From the NCBI GenBank assembly GCA_029248405.1, contig JAQWJJ010000016.1, positions 62,001 to 126,000 of the forward strand: a DNA stretch of 64,000 bases, given 5' to 3'. The position numbers and the translations under genes are program-made. The first letter of the stretch is position 1. Every line of letters starts with the position of its first letter. The notes beneath the pieces are model-generated. The model was not told the DNA's origin. It did no database searches and worked only from the letters and a program-made list of their open reading frames with translations. Positions 34,740 to 43,243 of this stretch are shown here, in pieces. This stretch comes from Flavobacteriaceae bacterium (GTDB lineage Bacteria > Bacteroidota > Bacteroidia > Flavobacteriales > Flavobacteriaceae).

Positions 34740-35849
34740 ATGTCGATAGAGCAAAAACTACTGCGCGTGCGGGTGATGCAGCGTGAGCCAAAATGGGGCG
34801 TCCGAACCATTAAAAAAGTCATTGATAATTTTGGCAGCCTTGATGCTGTTTTTGACGGTCCCCTTGGCCAATGCAAAGAGGCCTCGGGTCCCATAAAGAT
34901 GATCAGGCAAAAGGCCAGCAGACCTGGAGCCCTCCTAGAGGCTCGGCGGGAGTACGAACGGTTGCAGCATTTAGAGATCAGGCCGGTATTTTATGGAGAG
35001 CCCGACTACCCAGTGTTATTGGCCCATTGCCCAGATGCGCCTGCAGTCCTTTTTGTGCGGGGTAAATTGGATTGGGGCCAAAGCCCTATAGTGAGTATTG
35101 TTGGCACCAGACGAGCAACACGGCGTGGCATTGCCTTATGTGAGCAATTGATCGAAGACTTGGCTCCGCTCAAACCCACCATCGTCTCGGGTTTTGCCTA
35201 TGGCGTCGACATTGCAGCCCACAAGAAGGCCATGACATTAGGACTTCAGTCAATTGGTTGTATGGCCCACGGATTAGACAGAATTTATCCACAAGCACAC
35301 CAGAGGCATGCGGCAAACTTAGTTCAGAATGGTGGTTTCATTTCAGAGTTTTGGCTCTCGGATCCCTTTTACAAATCAAATTTCCTGCAACGCAATAGAA
35401 TTATTGCGGGTTTGAGCGTGGTCACTATCGTTATAGAATCTGGTGCAAAAGGGGGGAGTTTGATCACAGCAAAAATGGCCAATGACTATGACCGCGAGGT
35501 TTTTGCAATACCAGGTGCGCCATCAGACGGTCAAAGCGCAGGATGTAACGAGCTCATTAGGACCCATCAAGCCCATCTCTTGACTGACGCCTCATCATTG
35601 TGTGCCGCGATGAATTGGTCTCTTCAGGCAAGAGCAATTCCAATACATGAGCTTGGAAAAACGGAGCGACAAATTCTAAATTTGATGAGTCTCGAACCAC
35701 AAATGAGCAGTGCCGAATTGCAGGATCAACTCGCAATTACGGTGGGACAGCTCCAAGTGGCACTCCTGCACTTAGAACTCTCTGGTTTGGTTTCGAGAGA
35801 TGTGTTAGGCATTTATCGCATTAATAACCCAAATGTTCGCGGACTCTAG
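34740..35849 (+). CDS. dprA: DNA processing protein DprA
   Basis: Loads RecA onto incoming single-stranded DNA during natural transformation. From the ATG at 34740 it has 369 residues; a GTG at 34710 would add ten and lacks homology. An N-terminal helical domain is followed by the Rossmann-like DprA core: GEPDYPVLL, VGTRRATRRG, IVSGFAYGVDIAAHKKAM, GGSLITAKMANDYDREVFAIPG and SAGCNELIR. A C-terminal winged-helix domain follows (about 300-369). It overlaps the convergent trpS by 29 bases. recA is 4 kb away on the other strand. Confidence 0.93.
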   Translation: MSIEQKLLRVRVMQREPKWGVRTIKKVIDNFGSLDAVFDGPLGQCKEASGPIKMIRQKASRPGALLEARREYERLQHLEIRPVFYGEPDYPVLLAHCPDAPAVLFVRGKLDWGQSPIVSIVGTRRATRRGIALCEQLIEDLAPLKPTIVSGFAYGVDIAAHKKAMTLGLQSIGCMAHGLDRIYPQAHQRHAANLVQNGGFISEFWLSDPFYKSNFLQRNRIIAGLSVVTIVIESGAKGGSLITAKMANDYDREVFAIPGAPSDGQSAGCNELIRTHQAHLLTDASSLCAAMNWSLQARAIPIHELGKTERQILNLMSLEPQMSSAELQDQLAITVGQLQVALLHLELSGLVSRDVLGIYRINNPNVRGL

Positions 35850-36792
35850 CCAGAACCCCTTGAGCCACGTGGCGGGCTTTTTCTGCGCCAATCGCTAGTG
35901 CCTGATCAATTTCGGGCAGATGGGACATATAGTGATTATAGCGGCTTCTTGGACTTTCAAACACTTCTAGGATGAGCTCAAATAAGGCTTGCTTGGCATG
36001 GCCATAACCAAAATTTCCGTCCAAATATTTGCCGCGCAACTCTTGCGTTTGTGCCTCAGTGCCCAACAATTGATATAAGGCATATACATTGCATGAGTCA
36101 GGATCTTTGGGCGCCTCAAGAGGGGTGCTGTCGGTCTGAATCCCCATAATTTGTTTGCGCAACTGTTTTTCTGGCAAAAATATGTTGATGGTGTTATTTT
36201 TGGATTTACTCATTTTCGCGCCGTCTGTCCCAGGGATGAGCTGGGTAGACTCTGAGACGCGCGCCTCGGGCAAAACAAATAGTTCTTTACCACTTTTGGC
36301 ATGAACTCTTGAGGCCACATCACGGGTCATCTCAATGTGTTGCAATTGATCCTTACCCACAGGAACGAGTTCGGCATCATAAAGCAAAATATCTGCAGCC
36401 ATCAGCATGGGATAGGTGAACAGACCAGCGTTTACATCTTCGAGACGCTCCGCCTTATCTTTGAAACTGTGCGCCAGGGTCAGACGCTGGTAAGGGAAAT
36501 AACAACTCAGGTACCAGGAAAGTTCCGCAACCTCTGGCACATCACTTTGGCGATAAAATACTGTTTTTGAGATGTCTAAACCAAAAGCCAACCAGGTCGC
36601 AGCGGTACTATAGGTGTTGCTCTTGAGCAAATCTCCATCTTTTATTTGTGTTAAAGAATGTAAATCAGCAATAAACAAAAAAGCATCGTTGACGGGGTTG
36701 TTCGCCATTTCTATAGCAGGCATAATTGCGCCAAGGATATTCCCTAAGTGTGGGGTTCCAGTACTTTGTATTCCAGTTAAAATTCTCGACAT
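35821..36792 (-). CDS. trpS: Tryptophan-tRNA ligase
   Basis: A class I aminoacyl-tRNA synthetase that charges tRNA-Trp. The ATG at 36792 gives 323 residues and starts MSRILTGIQSTGTPHLGN, with the HIGH-like PHLGN at 14-18; KMSKS is at 193-197. A longer frame to 36831 was rejected because a promoter -7 box lies inside the extension. The C-terminal part carries the anticodon-binding helices. Its stop lies within the end of the convergent dprA. Confidence 0.97.
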   Translation of the reverse strand: MSRILTGIQSTGTPHLGNILGAIMPAIEMANNPVNDAFLFIADLHSLTQIKDGDLLKSNTYSTAATWLAFGLDISKTVFYRQSDVPEVAELSWYLSCYFPYQRLTLAHSFKDKAERLEDVNAGLFTYPMLMAADILLYDAELVPVGKDQLQHIEMTRDVASRVHAKSGKELFVLPEARVSESTQLIPGTDGAKMSKSKNNTINIFLPEKQLRKQIMGIQTDSTPLEAPKDPDSCNVYALYQLLGTEAQTQELRGKYLDGNFGYGHAKQALFELILEVFESPRSRYNHYMSHLPEIDQALAIGAEKARHVAQGVLARVREHLGY

Positions 36793-36808
36793 AGCGCAGG
36801 CTTTAATG

Positions 36809-36816
36809 CAAAGGTA
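36809..36816 (-). promoter_or_regulatory. -7 promoter element (TACCTTTG) for trpS
   Basis: On the - strand TACCTTTG, a good TAnnTTTG match, ends 16 bases before the trpS ATG. No TTG stands at the ideal upstream distance. Confidence 0.45.
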
Positions 36817-36849
36817 ATTTTTTTGTGTCATTAGCTTATTTCAATTGCT

Positions 36850-36857
36850 TATTTTTG
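36850..36857 (+). promoter_or_regulatory. -7 promoter element (TATTTTTG) for the PlsC-like gene
   Basis: TATTTTTG ends only five bases before the ATG at 36863, so the transcript would be leaderless or nearly so. The -33 region has TTG, but at about 24 bases, which is too far for a textbook promoter. Confidence 0.42.
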
Positions 36858-36862
36858 AATCC

Positions 36863-37609
36863 ATGAAAATAATCTCAGGACTTTTAATGGTCGTTTATCG
36901 ACTGTGGTTTTACCTTTTAGTGATGGTGGGGATAACGATTTTTTCCCCCTTTCTGATGATTGGAAGCCTAAAGGAATCCTGGTACAATATTTATTTTTCT
37001 GGTGCGCGTTGGTGGGGCATATTTGTGCTTTTTGGCATGGGCTATTGGCCAAAAATTGACAGGCAAGTCAGATACAAAAAGAGTGAAAACTATATGTTTG
37101 TGTCCAATCACACCTCGATGATGGACATTATGTTGATGCTTTATGCGGCCAATAGACCTTTTGTTTTTGTTGGAAAAAAGGAACTTTCAAAAATCCCGCT
37201 TTTTGGGTATTTTTACAAAAGAGGTTGTATTCTTGTGGACAGAAGCGACCCTTCGAGCCGTCGTGATGTCTATGCTCAGGCACAAAAAAGACTCAAGGCA
37301 GGGTTGAGTATTTGTATTTTTCCCGAAGGTGGCGTCCCGGATCCATCCATAGAGCTAAGTCCTTTTAAAGATGGTGCTTTTCGTTTGGCAATCGAGCACA
37401 AAATCCCGATTGCGCCCATGACTTTTTTGGATAATAAAAAGAGATTCCCTTATGCGTTTTTTGAAGGAAGTGTGGGACGGATGCGGGTCATTATGCATGA
37501 ATTTTTGCCCACGGCACATCTAGAAATAGAGGACCGCCGAGTTTTAAAGGACCAAACCCGTACAGTTATTTTGGAAGCCCTAAGGGCAGATGCAGTGTCT
37601 AAAAATTAA
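36863..37609 (+). CDS. 1-acyl-glycerol-3-phosphate acyltransferase (PlsC-like)
   Basis: A 248-residue membrane-associated acyltransferase that makes phosphatidic acid from lysophosphatidate for phospholipid synthesis. An N-terminal hydrophobic helix (6-34) precedes the acyltransferase motifs NHTSMMD (His83, Asp88) and FPEGG (153-157). The ATG at 36863 is preferred to an upstream start at 36845 that falls in the promoter -7 box. Its 3' end overlaps the convergent barrel-like gene by 11 bases. Other acyl acceptors, such as ornithine lipids, are possible. Confidence 0.9.
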   Translation: MKIISGLLMVVYRLWFYLLVMVGITIFSPFLMIGSLKESWYNIYFSGARWWGIFVLFGMGYWPKIDRQVRYKKSENYMFVSNHTSMMDIMLMLYAANRPFVFVGKKELSKIPLFGYFYKRGCILVDRSDPSSRRDVYAQAQKRLKAGLSICIFPEGGVPDPSIELSPFKDGAFRLAIEHKIPIAPMTFLDNKKRFPYAFFEGSVGRMRVIMHEFLPTAHLEIEDRRVLKDQTRTVILEALRADAVSKN

Positions 37610-39026
37610 GGCGCAGACCACTTAATATTCCTAATTGATAGGGCGAAAAATCAATAGATGGATCACTATAGGCCCCTATTTGATATTTGAATGTGGGCTC
37701 TATCTTGAGAAGAACCCGAGAAAACAGTCGATAATCTATACCTAAGCCGATATTCGTTGAAAAGCTGAAATCGTTTAAATTGTTGAGCGCCCCCAACACA
37801 TAACGATTGACATTGTCCGAAACAGTAACTTCGCTGTTGTTCAAGAATAAACCACTCAGACCACTGATCAGAGACAAGGAAACTCTGCCCTCAATCAATT
37901 GATACTGTGCTTCTAGGGGAATTTCAAAATAACTGATGCTGGACCGTAATTCTGGATTCCCGGAAGAGGACTTGAGGCTCAATTGGCCGTAAGGATTCGT
38001 GGGGTCATTCATCGGGCCAGAGGGGAAGGTTCCTTTGTCAAATACACTAATGATTCTTCCCGAATCAGCATAATTGACCGCTGAAAGGCCAAAAGACTCT
38101 GGCCCTGTTGCGATTTCTATTCCTTGCGTGGCATAGCCTACATTGATGTTGTTGATTCCTGTCCGTATGGTGAGTTTTTCATTCCAGCGCATGGCCACCT
38201 GCACTCCATAGCTGAACGAAACATCACCACTCTTGGCGTTGTCATTGAGAAACGGATCAATGGCGGAGCCACCAGAAAGACTAGAGTAATAGACGGGGCC
38301 CGCCATCGGAGCCACTATGAGCGTTCTGTTGAAGGTGTTTTCTGGCTCTTGAGCATCATGCTCCGTTTCTATTTTCTCTTGAGTCAAAGCCACTACTGTA
38401 GACTCTTCAGGTGTTGTGTTGTTTACGAAATCGGCCTCTTGATCGCCGGCTTGAATAGGTTTTAGGTTTTGTCCATCGATCGTTTCTGTGTTCTGTACGG
38501 CAACTGCTGTGGCAGACTGATCAATTGTGTTAGAGGTGTTTGGGGCACGCTCAATGAATGCATCTGTTGGCGGAGGACTTTTTGAATCGCCGCCCTGTGG
38601 GGCTTGAGTAGGGTTGTCTTTCTGTATTGAGGACACACCATATAAGGACTCAGTTGCTGTTGTTTTAGCGCTGGAGGTCGCCACGATAGCCTCAGTCAGG
38701 TCTTCGACAATTTCATTTTGGTTCGCGACCGAATTTTCTGAACTGCGCTCAGGAGTTGTGGGCAAGACAGGGGTTTCTTGACGCTCAATGTTTGATGGTT
38801 CTTGCAGGACAACACCATCAGTTGAAAGGCTCTGGTTAAGGACTAAAGTTAAAAGCAGCAGGCCTACGGCAGCAACTCCGGCATATCGATACCAGAGCGG
38901 AATCACAAAACGGCGTCTGTCGCGCTGATCTAATTCTTTTTGAATGCGCGACCACATTTCTGGCCCAGGCACTTCTGAGTATTGGCCAAGCTTTGCTTTA
39001 AATATGTCGTCGGTCTTTTTCTTCAC
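37599..39026 (-). CDS. Membrane-anchored sigma-factor partner with barrel-like C-terminus
   Basis: A 475-residue protein, probably the partner (anti-sigma-like) of the ECF sigma factor encoded just upstream. Residues 1-45 are charged and contain EVPGPEMWSRIQKELDQRD, a pattern common in such Bacteroidota partners. One membrane helix follows (46-66), then a long low-complexity stretch rich in Ser, Thr, Glu and Gln (67-225). The C-terminal 245 residues are beta-rich with alternating patterns and end NF, like an outer-membrane barrel of the PorT type. No zinc-binding anti-sigma motif is visible. How one chain would span both membranes is unclear; the barrel may instead fold in the periplasm. Confidence 0.7.
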   Translation of the reverse strand: MKKKTDDIFKAKLGQYSEVPGPEMWSRIQKELDQRDRRRFVIPLWYRYAGVAAVGLLLLTLVLNQSLSTDGVVLQEPSNIERQETPVLPTTPERSSENSVANQNEIVEDLTEAIVATSSAKTTATESLYGVSSIQKDNPTQAPQGGDSKSPPPTDAFIERAPNTSNTIDQSATAVAVQNTETIDGQNLKPIQAGDQEADFVNNTTPEESTVVALTQEKIETEHDAQEPENTFNRTLIVAPMAGPVYYSSLSGGSAIDPFLNDNAKSGDVSFSYGVQVAMRWNEKLTIRTGINNINVGYATQGIEIATGPESFGLSAVNYADSGRIISVFDKGTFPSGPMNDPTNPYGQLSLKSSSGNPELRSSISYFEIPLEAQYQLIEGRVSLSLISGLSGLFLNNSEVTVSDNVNRYVLGALNNLNDFSFSTNIGLGIDYRLFSRVLLKIEPTFKYQIGAYSDPSIDFSPYQLGILSGLRLNF

Positions 39027-39032
39027 GTTTAT

Positions 39033-39572
39033 CTATTCATGGTCCCTTTTGTTACGGAACGCTTCAATTTTTGTTTGTAATAAGAGGCGCGCTCTAGCTA
39101 AATTTGATTTTGACGTGCCGTCGCTGATGCCCATAAGTGCACCAATTTCTTTATGTGTGTAGCCATCTAAGACGTACAAGTTGAACACCAGTTGGTAGCG
39201 CTCAGGCAGCTCTTGGATAATTGACAGCAGAAACGACAGGGGCAAATCGGCATCATCCATTGTGACTTCCTCTATAGATTCTAATATGTCATCTTCGGGC
39301 AATGTCAAGACGCGTTTTTTGCGGTATTTTTGCAATACTGTATTGACCGTAACCCTTTTGATCCACCCTTCGAAAGATCCTTTGCCACTGTATTGGTTGA
39401 TACGGGCAAATATCGTCACGAAGGCATCCTGCAAATTGTCTTCAGCCTCTACTCTGTTAGGAGAGTACTTCAAACACAAGCCAAAAAGAATAGAAGCGTA
39501 TTTATGATAAAGCGCTTCTTGTGCTTTTCGATCGTTTTTCTGACAATCTACTATGAGCTCTTCTAAAGTCAA
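39033..39572 (-). CDS. ECF-type RNA polymerase sigma factor
   Basis: A 179-residue extracytoplasmic-function sigma factor. Region 2 (about 10-80) includes YHKYASILFGLCLKYSPNRVEAEDNLQDAF-type sequence, and region 4 (about 118-170) includes LPERYQLVFNLYVLDGYTHKEIGALMGISDGTSKSNLARAR. No region 3 or extra tail is present. The start codon is TTG at 39572; no closer ATG preserves region 2. The stop is six bases from the putative partner gene, so both are co-transcribed. The trigger signal and target promoters are unknown. Confidence 0.93.
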   Translation of the reverse strand: MTLEELIVDCQKNDRKAQEALYHKYASILFGLCLKYSPNRVEAEDNLQDAFVTIFARINQYSGKGSFEGWIKRVTVNTVLQKYRKKRVLTLPEDDILESIEEVTMDDADLPLSFLLSIIQELPERYQLVFNLYVLDGYTHKEIGALMGISDGTSKSNLARARLLLQTKIEAFRNKRDHE

Positions 39573-39680
39573 ACACGAACGTAATTAAAGGTGTTAATGG
39601 CACCATTATAAATGCCCGGACCTGACTTTCTGTAACATAGATGCTTATTTGTTGATCAGGTTGCGCGGGTATGAAAGTAA

Positions 39681-40688
39681 TTATGCCGTAATAGTGGCAA
39701 TAGCTACTTTGATTTTTTGCTCTAACTCTTCCATTAATTCTGGATTGTCGATCAATAATGATTTGACAGAATCTCGGCCTTGTCCAAGTTTGGTTTCATC
39801 ATAACTGAACCACGAACCACTCTTTTTGATGATTTCATAATCCACACCGAGATCGATGATTTCGCCAATTTTGGAAATGCCTTCACCATAAATGATGTGA
39901 AATTCTACAGTTTTAAATGGCGGAGCCACTTTGTTCTTAACGACTTTAACGCGGGTTTTATTTCCCACTGCTGTGCTTGTGTTGTCTTTAATTTGAGTTG
40001 AGCGGCGAATGTCCAATCTTATGGAGGCGTAAAATTTCAGAGCGTTTCCGCCAGTAGTGGTTTCGGGGTTGCCGAACATCACACCGATTTTCTCTCGTAG
40101 TTGGTTGATAAAAATCACGGTGCACTTTGTTTTGCTAATGGAGCCAGTTAATTTCCTCAAGGCTTGAGACATTAATCGCGCGTGGAGCCCCATTTTACTG
40201 TCGCCCATTTCTCCTTCAATTTCACTTTTGGGAGTAAGCGCTGCGACAGAGTCGATGATGATAATGTCGATGGCCCCACTACGGATCAAGTTGTCGGTGA
40301 TCTCAAAGGCGTGTTCGCCATTATCAGGTTGTGAAATGATCAAATTTTCTATATCCACGCCTAAGCTAGCAGCATAGTAGCGGTCAAAGGCGTGTTCCGC
40401 ATCAATAAAGGCAGCGATGCCTCCTTTTTTTTGTGCTTCAGCGATGGCATGAAGTGTAAGGGTTGTTTTTCCTGAAGATTCAGGTCCGTAGATTTCTATG
40501 ACGCGACCTTTTGGGTATCCGCCTACTCCTAAGGCAAGGTCAAGTCCCAATGAGCCTGTTGGAATGACTTCCACCTCTTCAACAGGGCTGTCGCCCATCT
40601 TCATTACGGCCCCTTTACCATAAGTTTTGTCTAGTTTATCGAGGGTCAGCTTGAGTGCTTTTAATTTGGCGTCTTTTTCATTGCTCAT
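39681..40688 (-). CDS. recA: Recombinase RecA
   Basis: The ATP-dependent strand-exchange protein of homologous recombination and the SOS co-protease. From the ATG at 40688 it has 335 residues and begins [12 protein letters not shown]; another ATG at 40694 would add two. The Walker A motif GPESSGKTT is at 68-76, and the [27 protein letters not shown] region carries the allosteric glutamine. LexA is not present here. The 99-base upstream gap has a near-match TAAGTTTA but no convincing promoter and no SOS-type palindrome that I can see. Confidence 0.98.
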   Translation of the reverse strand: MSNEKDAKLKALKLTLDKLDKTYGKGAVMKMGDSPVEEVEVIPTGSLGLDLALGVGGYPKGRVIEIYGPESSGKTTLTLHAIAEAQKKGGIAAFIDAEHAFDRYYAASLGVDIENLIISQPDNGEHAFEITDNLIRSGAIDIIIIDSVAALTPKSEIEGEMGDSKMGLHARLMSQALRKLTGSISKTKCTVIFINQLREKIGVMFGNPETTTGGNALKFYASIRLDIRRSTQIKDNTSTAVGNKTRVKVVKNKVAPPFKTVEFHIIYGEGISKIGEIIDLGVDYEIIKKSGSWFSYDETKLGQGRDSVKSLLIDNPELMEELEQKIKVAIATITA

Positions 40689-40793
40689 AGTCATTATTTT
40701 ATCTGTTAAACTTATGGTGCTAATTTACTATTTCTTTGGCGCGACAGCAATATACAGTCCGTCAATAGCAGTGGATTTTGTTAACAATGCATG

Positions 40794-41852
40794 TCATTTA
40801 TAAATCGCTACTTCTAGTTGGCCTTCTTTATCCATGTGTGCACGATACATGCCTGGAGTGTTGAAACTCATCGAAACATTGCCGTGGCGATCTATAGCAA
40901 TGACGCCGCCATCCCCGCCAAGCTTTGGTATTTTTTCCTGAATCACAAGTTCTGAAGCCTCTTTAACGGTCAAGCCTTTGTATTCCATCAAAGCAGAGAT
41001 ATCATAAGCCACTACCCCACGAATAAAGTATTCGCCCCATCCCGTAGAGGAGACTGCACAAGTTGCGTTGTTGGCATAAGTGCCAGCACCAATGATTGGG
41101 GCGTCTCCAATGCGGTCAAATCGTTTGTTGGTCATCCCTCCTGTTGAGGTTCCGGCGGCTAAATTGCCGTTTTTGTCTAACGCGACACAGCCGACTGTTC
41201 CGAATTTGGAAGCCCGGATGTAAGGGTCAAAGAATGGACTTTTGTTTTCTAGAGCGCTTTTTGTGGTCTCTTTTGTTTGCATGTTCAGTAGGGCATTGTA
41301 CCTGTTTTTGGTGTAGAAATAATCTGTGCTGACCATTTCGATATCTTGGGTTGCAGCAAAGGCTTCTGCGCCTGCGCCAAATAAAAACACATGTTCGCTC
41401 TGGGTCATCACTTTGTGCGCAAGATTTATGGGGTTCTTGACGTGGGTCAAGCCGGCAACGGCTCCGGCGTTTAAGGTTGCGCCATCCATAATAGAGGCAT
41501 CTAGCTCATTGGTGCCTCGGTTGGTAAAGACAGCGCCTTTGCCGGCGTTGAATAATGGCGAGTCTTCCAAGATGTTGATGGTTGCGGTAACAGCCTCTAG
41601 TGCCGATCGGCCTTCTTTTAATAACAAGTGTCCTTGACGAATGGCTTCTTCTAGTTTGGATTTGTACGCCAGTTCTAAAGAATCTGAAAGTTGATTTTTA
41701 AGAATTGTTCCCGCTCCTCCGTGAATAGCGATACCAAAATTTTCTAAGGATTCTGATGGGATTTCTGTCGAAATATGCCCCGATTTATCCGATGAAATAC
41801 AAGAAAAAACGATTAAAGACACAAATACTGAAAATATTTTGAAATTTTTCAT
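40794..41852 (-). CDS. Isoaspartyl peptidase / L-asparaginase, lipoprotein
   Basis: A 352-residue Ntn-hydrolase that removes N-terminal isoaspartate from peptides and may hydrolyse asparagine. IAIHGGAGTI (41-50) and the FGTVGCVALD segment with autocleavage nucleophile Thr219 are diagnostic, as is GNLAAGTSTGG just after. The ATG at 41852 gives a lipoprotein signal (lipobox VFSC, Cys18), so the enzyme should work outside the cytoplasm, unlike the typical cytoplasmic enzyme. A longer frame to 41879 adds nine residues ahead of that signal. Confidence 0.92.
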   Translation of the reverse strand: MKNFKIFSVFVSLIVFSCISSDKSGHISTEIPSESLENFGIAIHGGAGTILKNQLSDSLELAYKSKLEEAIRQGHLLLKEGRSALEAVTATINILEDSPLFNAGKGAVFTNRGTNELDASIMDGATLNAGAVAGLTHVKNPINLAHKVMTQSEHVFLFGAGAEAFAATQDIEMVSTDYFYTKNRYNALLNMQTKETTKSALENKSPFFDPYIRASKFGTVGCVALDKNGNLAAGTSTGGMTNKRFDRIGDAPIIGAGTYANNATCAVSSTGWGEYFIRGVVAYDISALMEYKGLTVKEASELVIQEKIPKLGGDGGVIAIDRHGNVSMSFNTPGMYRAHMDKEGQLEVAIYK

Positions 41853-41982
41853 GAATTTTTTTAGAAGAGAAATATACAAATAAAGTATTTGAAATCAGGG
41901 CATTACATTTAAAAAGTTCGTTTTTGTTTAAATAAAAAAGGCCTAAAAAACACGATGAAACGCATATAAATCGGATAAAGTG

Positions 41983-42012
41983 TTGCATGGGTGAAATTTA
42001 ATCGTACATTTG
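41983..42012 (+). promoter_or_regulatory. Promoter TTG-N19-TACATTTG for the CAP-domain gene
   Basis: TTG at 41983-41985 and TACATTTG at 42005-42012 are exactly 19 bases apart, one of the best promoter matches here. It lies inside an extended in-frame start at 41991 and so argues for a downstream start. Confidence 0.65.
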
Positions 42013-42047
42013 TCCTGTATCAAGCCCCAAATTTGATGCCCCAACTT

Positions 42048-42551
42048 ATGAAACTGATGACCACTAGCCTTTTGGCATTGCTCTTATTACTCAATGCATC
42101 ATGTACCACTGAGGACGCCATCGAAACAATAGAGACTGCGGACTTATCAATCGATATTAATCTGGCTAACGAAACAGATTGGCCGATGGCCGATGAGGTC
42201 TTACAACTCATCAATGAACACCGTAATACTCTTGGGCTGTGCGGTTTGACTGCTGACCATGGCTATGCCTCTGCATATGCAGTTGACCATACTAAGTATA
42301 TGATCGATCTCGAAAGAATTAGTCATGATGGTTTTGCGGATCGCGCTCGTGCTTTGAAGAATAATGGTGCTATTTCAGTTGGCGAAAATGTGGCCGCTGG
42401 TTTTGATACTGCTCAGAGTGTCGTTAATGCCTGGCTCAATAGCCCTTCACATCGAGAAAATATTGAGGGCAACTTTACGCATACAGGTTTTGGTGTCATG
42501 CAGACTGACACAGGTCGTTATTACTTTACTCAGTTATTTTACAAAAAATAG
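42048..42551 (+). CDS. CAP-domain (SCP/PR-1) lipoprotein
   Basis: A secreted protein of the CAP superfamily. Starting at the ATG at 42048 (MKLMTT), it has a lipoprotein signal ending NASC and a mature domain of about 130 residues. The CAP motifs are visible: VLQLINEHRNTLGL, ISHDGFADRA, GENVAAGF, and NSPSHRENIEGNFTHTGFGV with YYFTQLF. The ATG at 42036 is possible; the start at 41991 lies upstream of the promoter -7 box. The function of bacterial CAP proteins is mostly unknown; many bind sterols or lipids or act outside the cell. Confidence 0.85.
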   Translation: MKLMTTSLLALLLLLNASCTTEDAIETIETADLSIDINLANETDWPMADEVLQLINEHRNTLGLCGLTADHGYASAYAVDHTKYMIDLERISHDGFADRARALKNNGAISVGENVAAGFDTAQSVVNAWLNSPSHRENIEGNFTHTGFGVMQTDTGRYYFTQLFYKK

Positions 42552-42613
42552 TGGTCTGATTTTATTTGTGAGTATCCCATATTTTGACGAAATTGTAAAA
42601 AATACATATCGTC

Positions 42614-43150
42614 ATGGGAATTGCAAAGCCTTTTAATCTGACCCAATGGATTGCCGAGAATCGGGAGTTACTCAAGCCCCCGATAGGGAATAAAAATCTT
42701 TATATTGATTCAGGAGATTATATCGTAATGATTGTGGCGGGTCCAAATGCCCGAAAGGACTACCACTACAACGAAACAGAAGAACTTTTCTATCAGCTTG
42801 AAGGCCATATTAACGTAGTCATACAAGAAGACGGTAAGCGCAAAGAAATGCCATTGGGGCCAGGAGATATGTATCTCCATCCTGCAAGGACGCCTCATTC
42901 TCCGAGCCGTCAAGAAGGATCAATAGGCATTGTAATTGAACGCAAAAGAGCGGGGAAAGGTTTTAAAGACGGCCTTTTATGGTTTTGTGACCACTGCAAC
43001 AATCCTTTGCACGAAGTATTCTTTGAACTGAATAATATTGAAAAAGACTTTTTGCCTCATTTTGTAGCGTTTTACAATTCTGAGGCTTTGCGCACGTGTT
43101 CGAACTGCGGAGAAGTCATGGAGACTGACCCACGCTTCACACAGAAGTAG
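42614..43150 (+). CDS. nbaC: 3-hydroxyanthranilate 3,4-dioxygenase
   Basis: Opens the ring of 3-hydroxyanthranilate in the kynurenine pathway, giving aminocarboxymuconate semialdehyde, the precursor of quinolinate. The 178-residue protein is a cupin with iron ligands His51, Glu57 and His95, at the positions known for bacterial HAAO. Two CxxC pairs (Cys125/128 and Cys162/165) form the rubredoxin-like second metal site. No other kynurenine pathway gene lies in the window; an ALDH gene with its own promoter follows. Confidence 0.95.
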   Translation: MGIAKPFNLTQWIAENRELLKPPIGNKNLYIDSGDYIVMIVAGPNARKDYHYNETEELFYQLEGHINVVIQEDGKRKEMPLGPGDMYLHPARTPHSPSRQEGSIGIVIERKRAGKGFKDGLLWFCDHCNNPLHEVFFELNNIEKDFLPHFVAFYNSEALRTCSNCGEVMETDPRFTQK

Positions 43151-43180
43151 CCCAGGATAAATGGGTTTAAGCAAAACTCA

Positions 43181-43213
43181 TTTGCTTCAAGGGGAGATAA
43201 AGTTGTACTTTTG
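43181..43213 (+). promoter_or_regulatory. Promoter TTTG-N21-TACTTTTG for the ALDH gene
   Basis: TTTG at 43181-43184 and TACTTTTG at 43206-43213 are 21 bases apart, slightly longer than the ideal. The ATG at 43244 follows 30 bases after the -7 box. The -7 box overlaps the longer in-frame start at 43211, which supports the later start. Confidence 0.5.
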
Positions 43214-43243
43214 CGGCTCTACCGACGACTAAACATTGACAAC

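Noticed and set aside
39573-39680. GGTG...CACC repeat between the sigma factor and recA genes as a recA terminator
   Set aside because: The stem is four pairs with a seven-base loop and no U-run on the recA strand.
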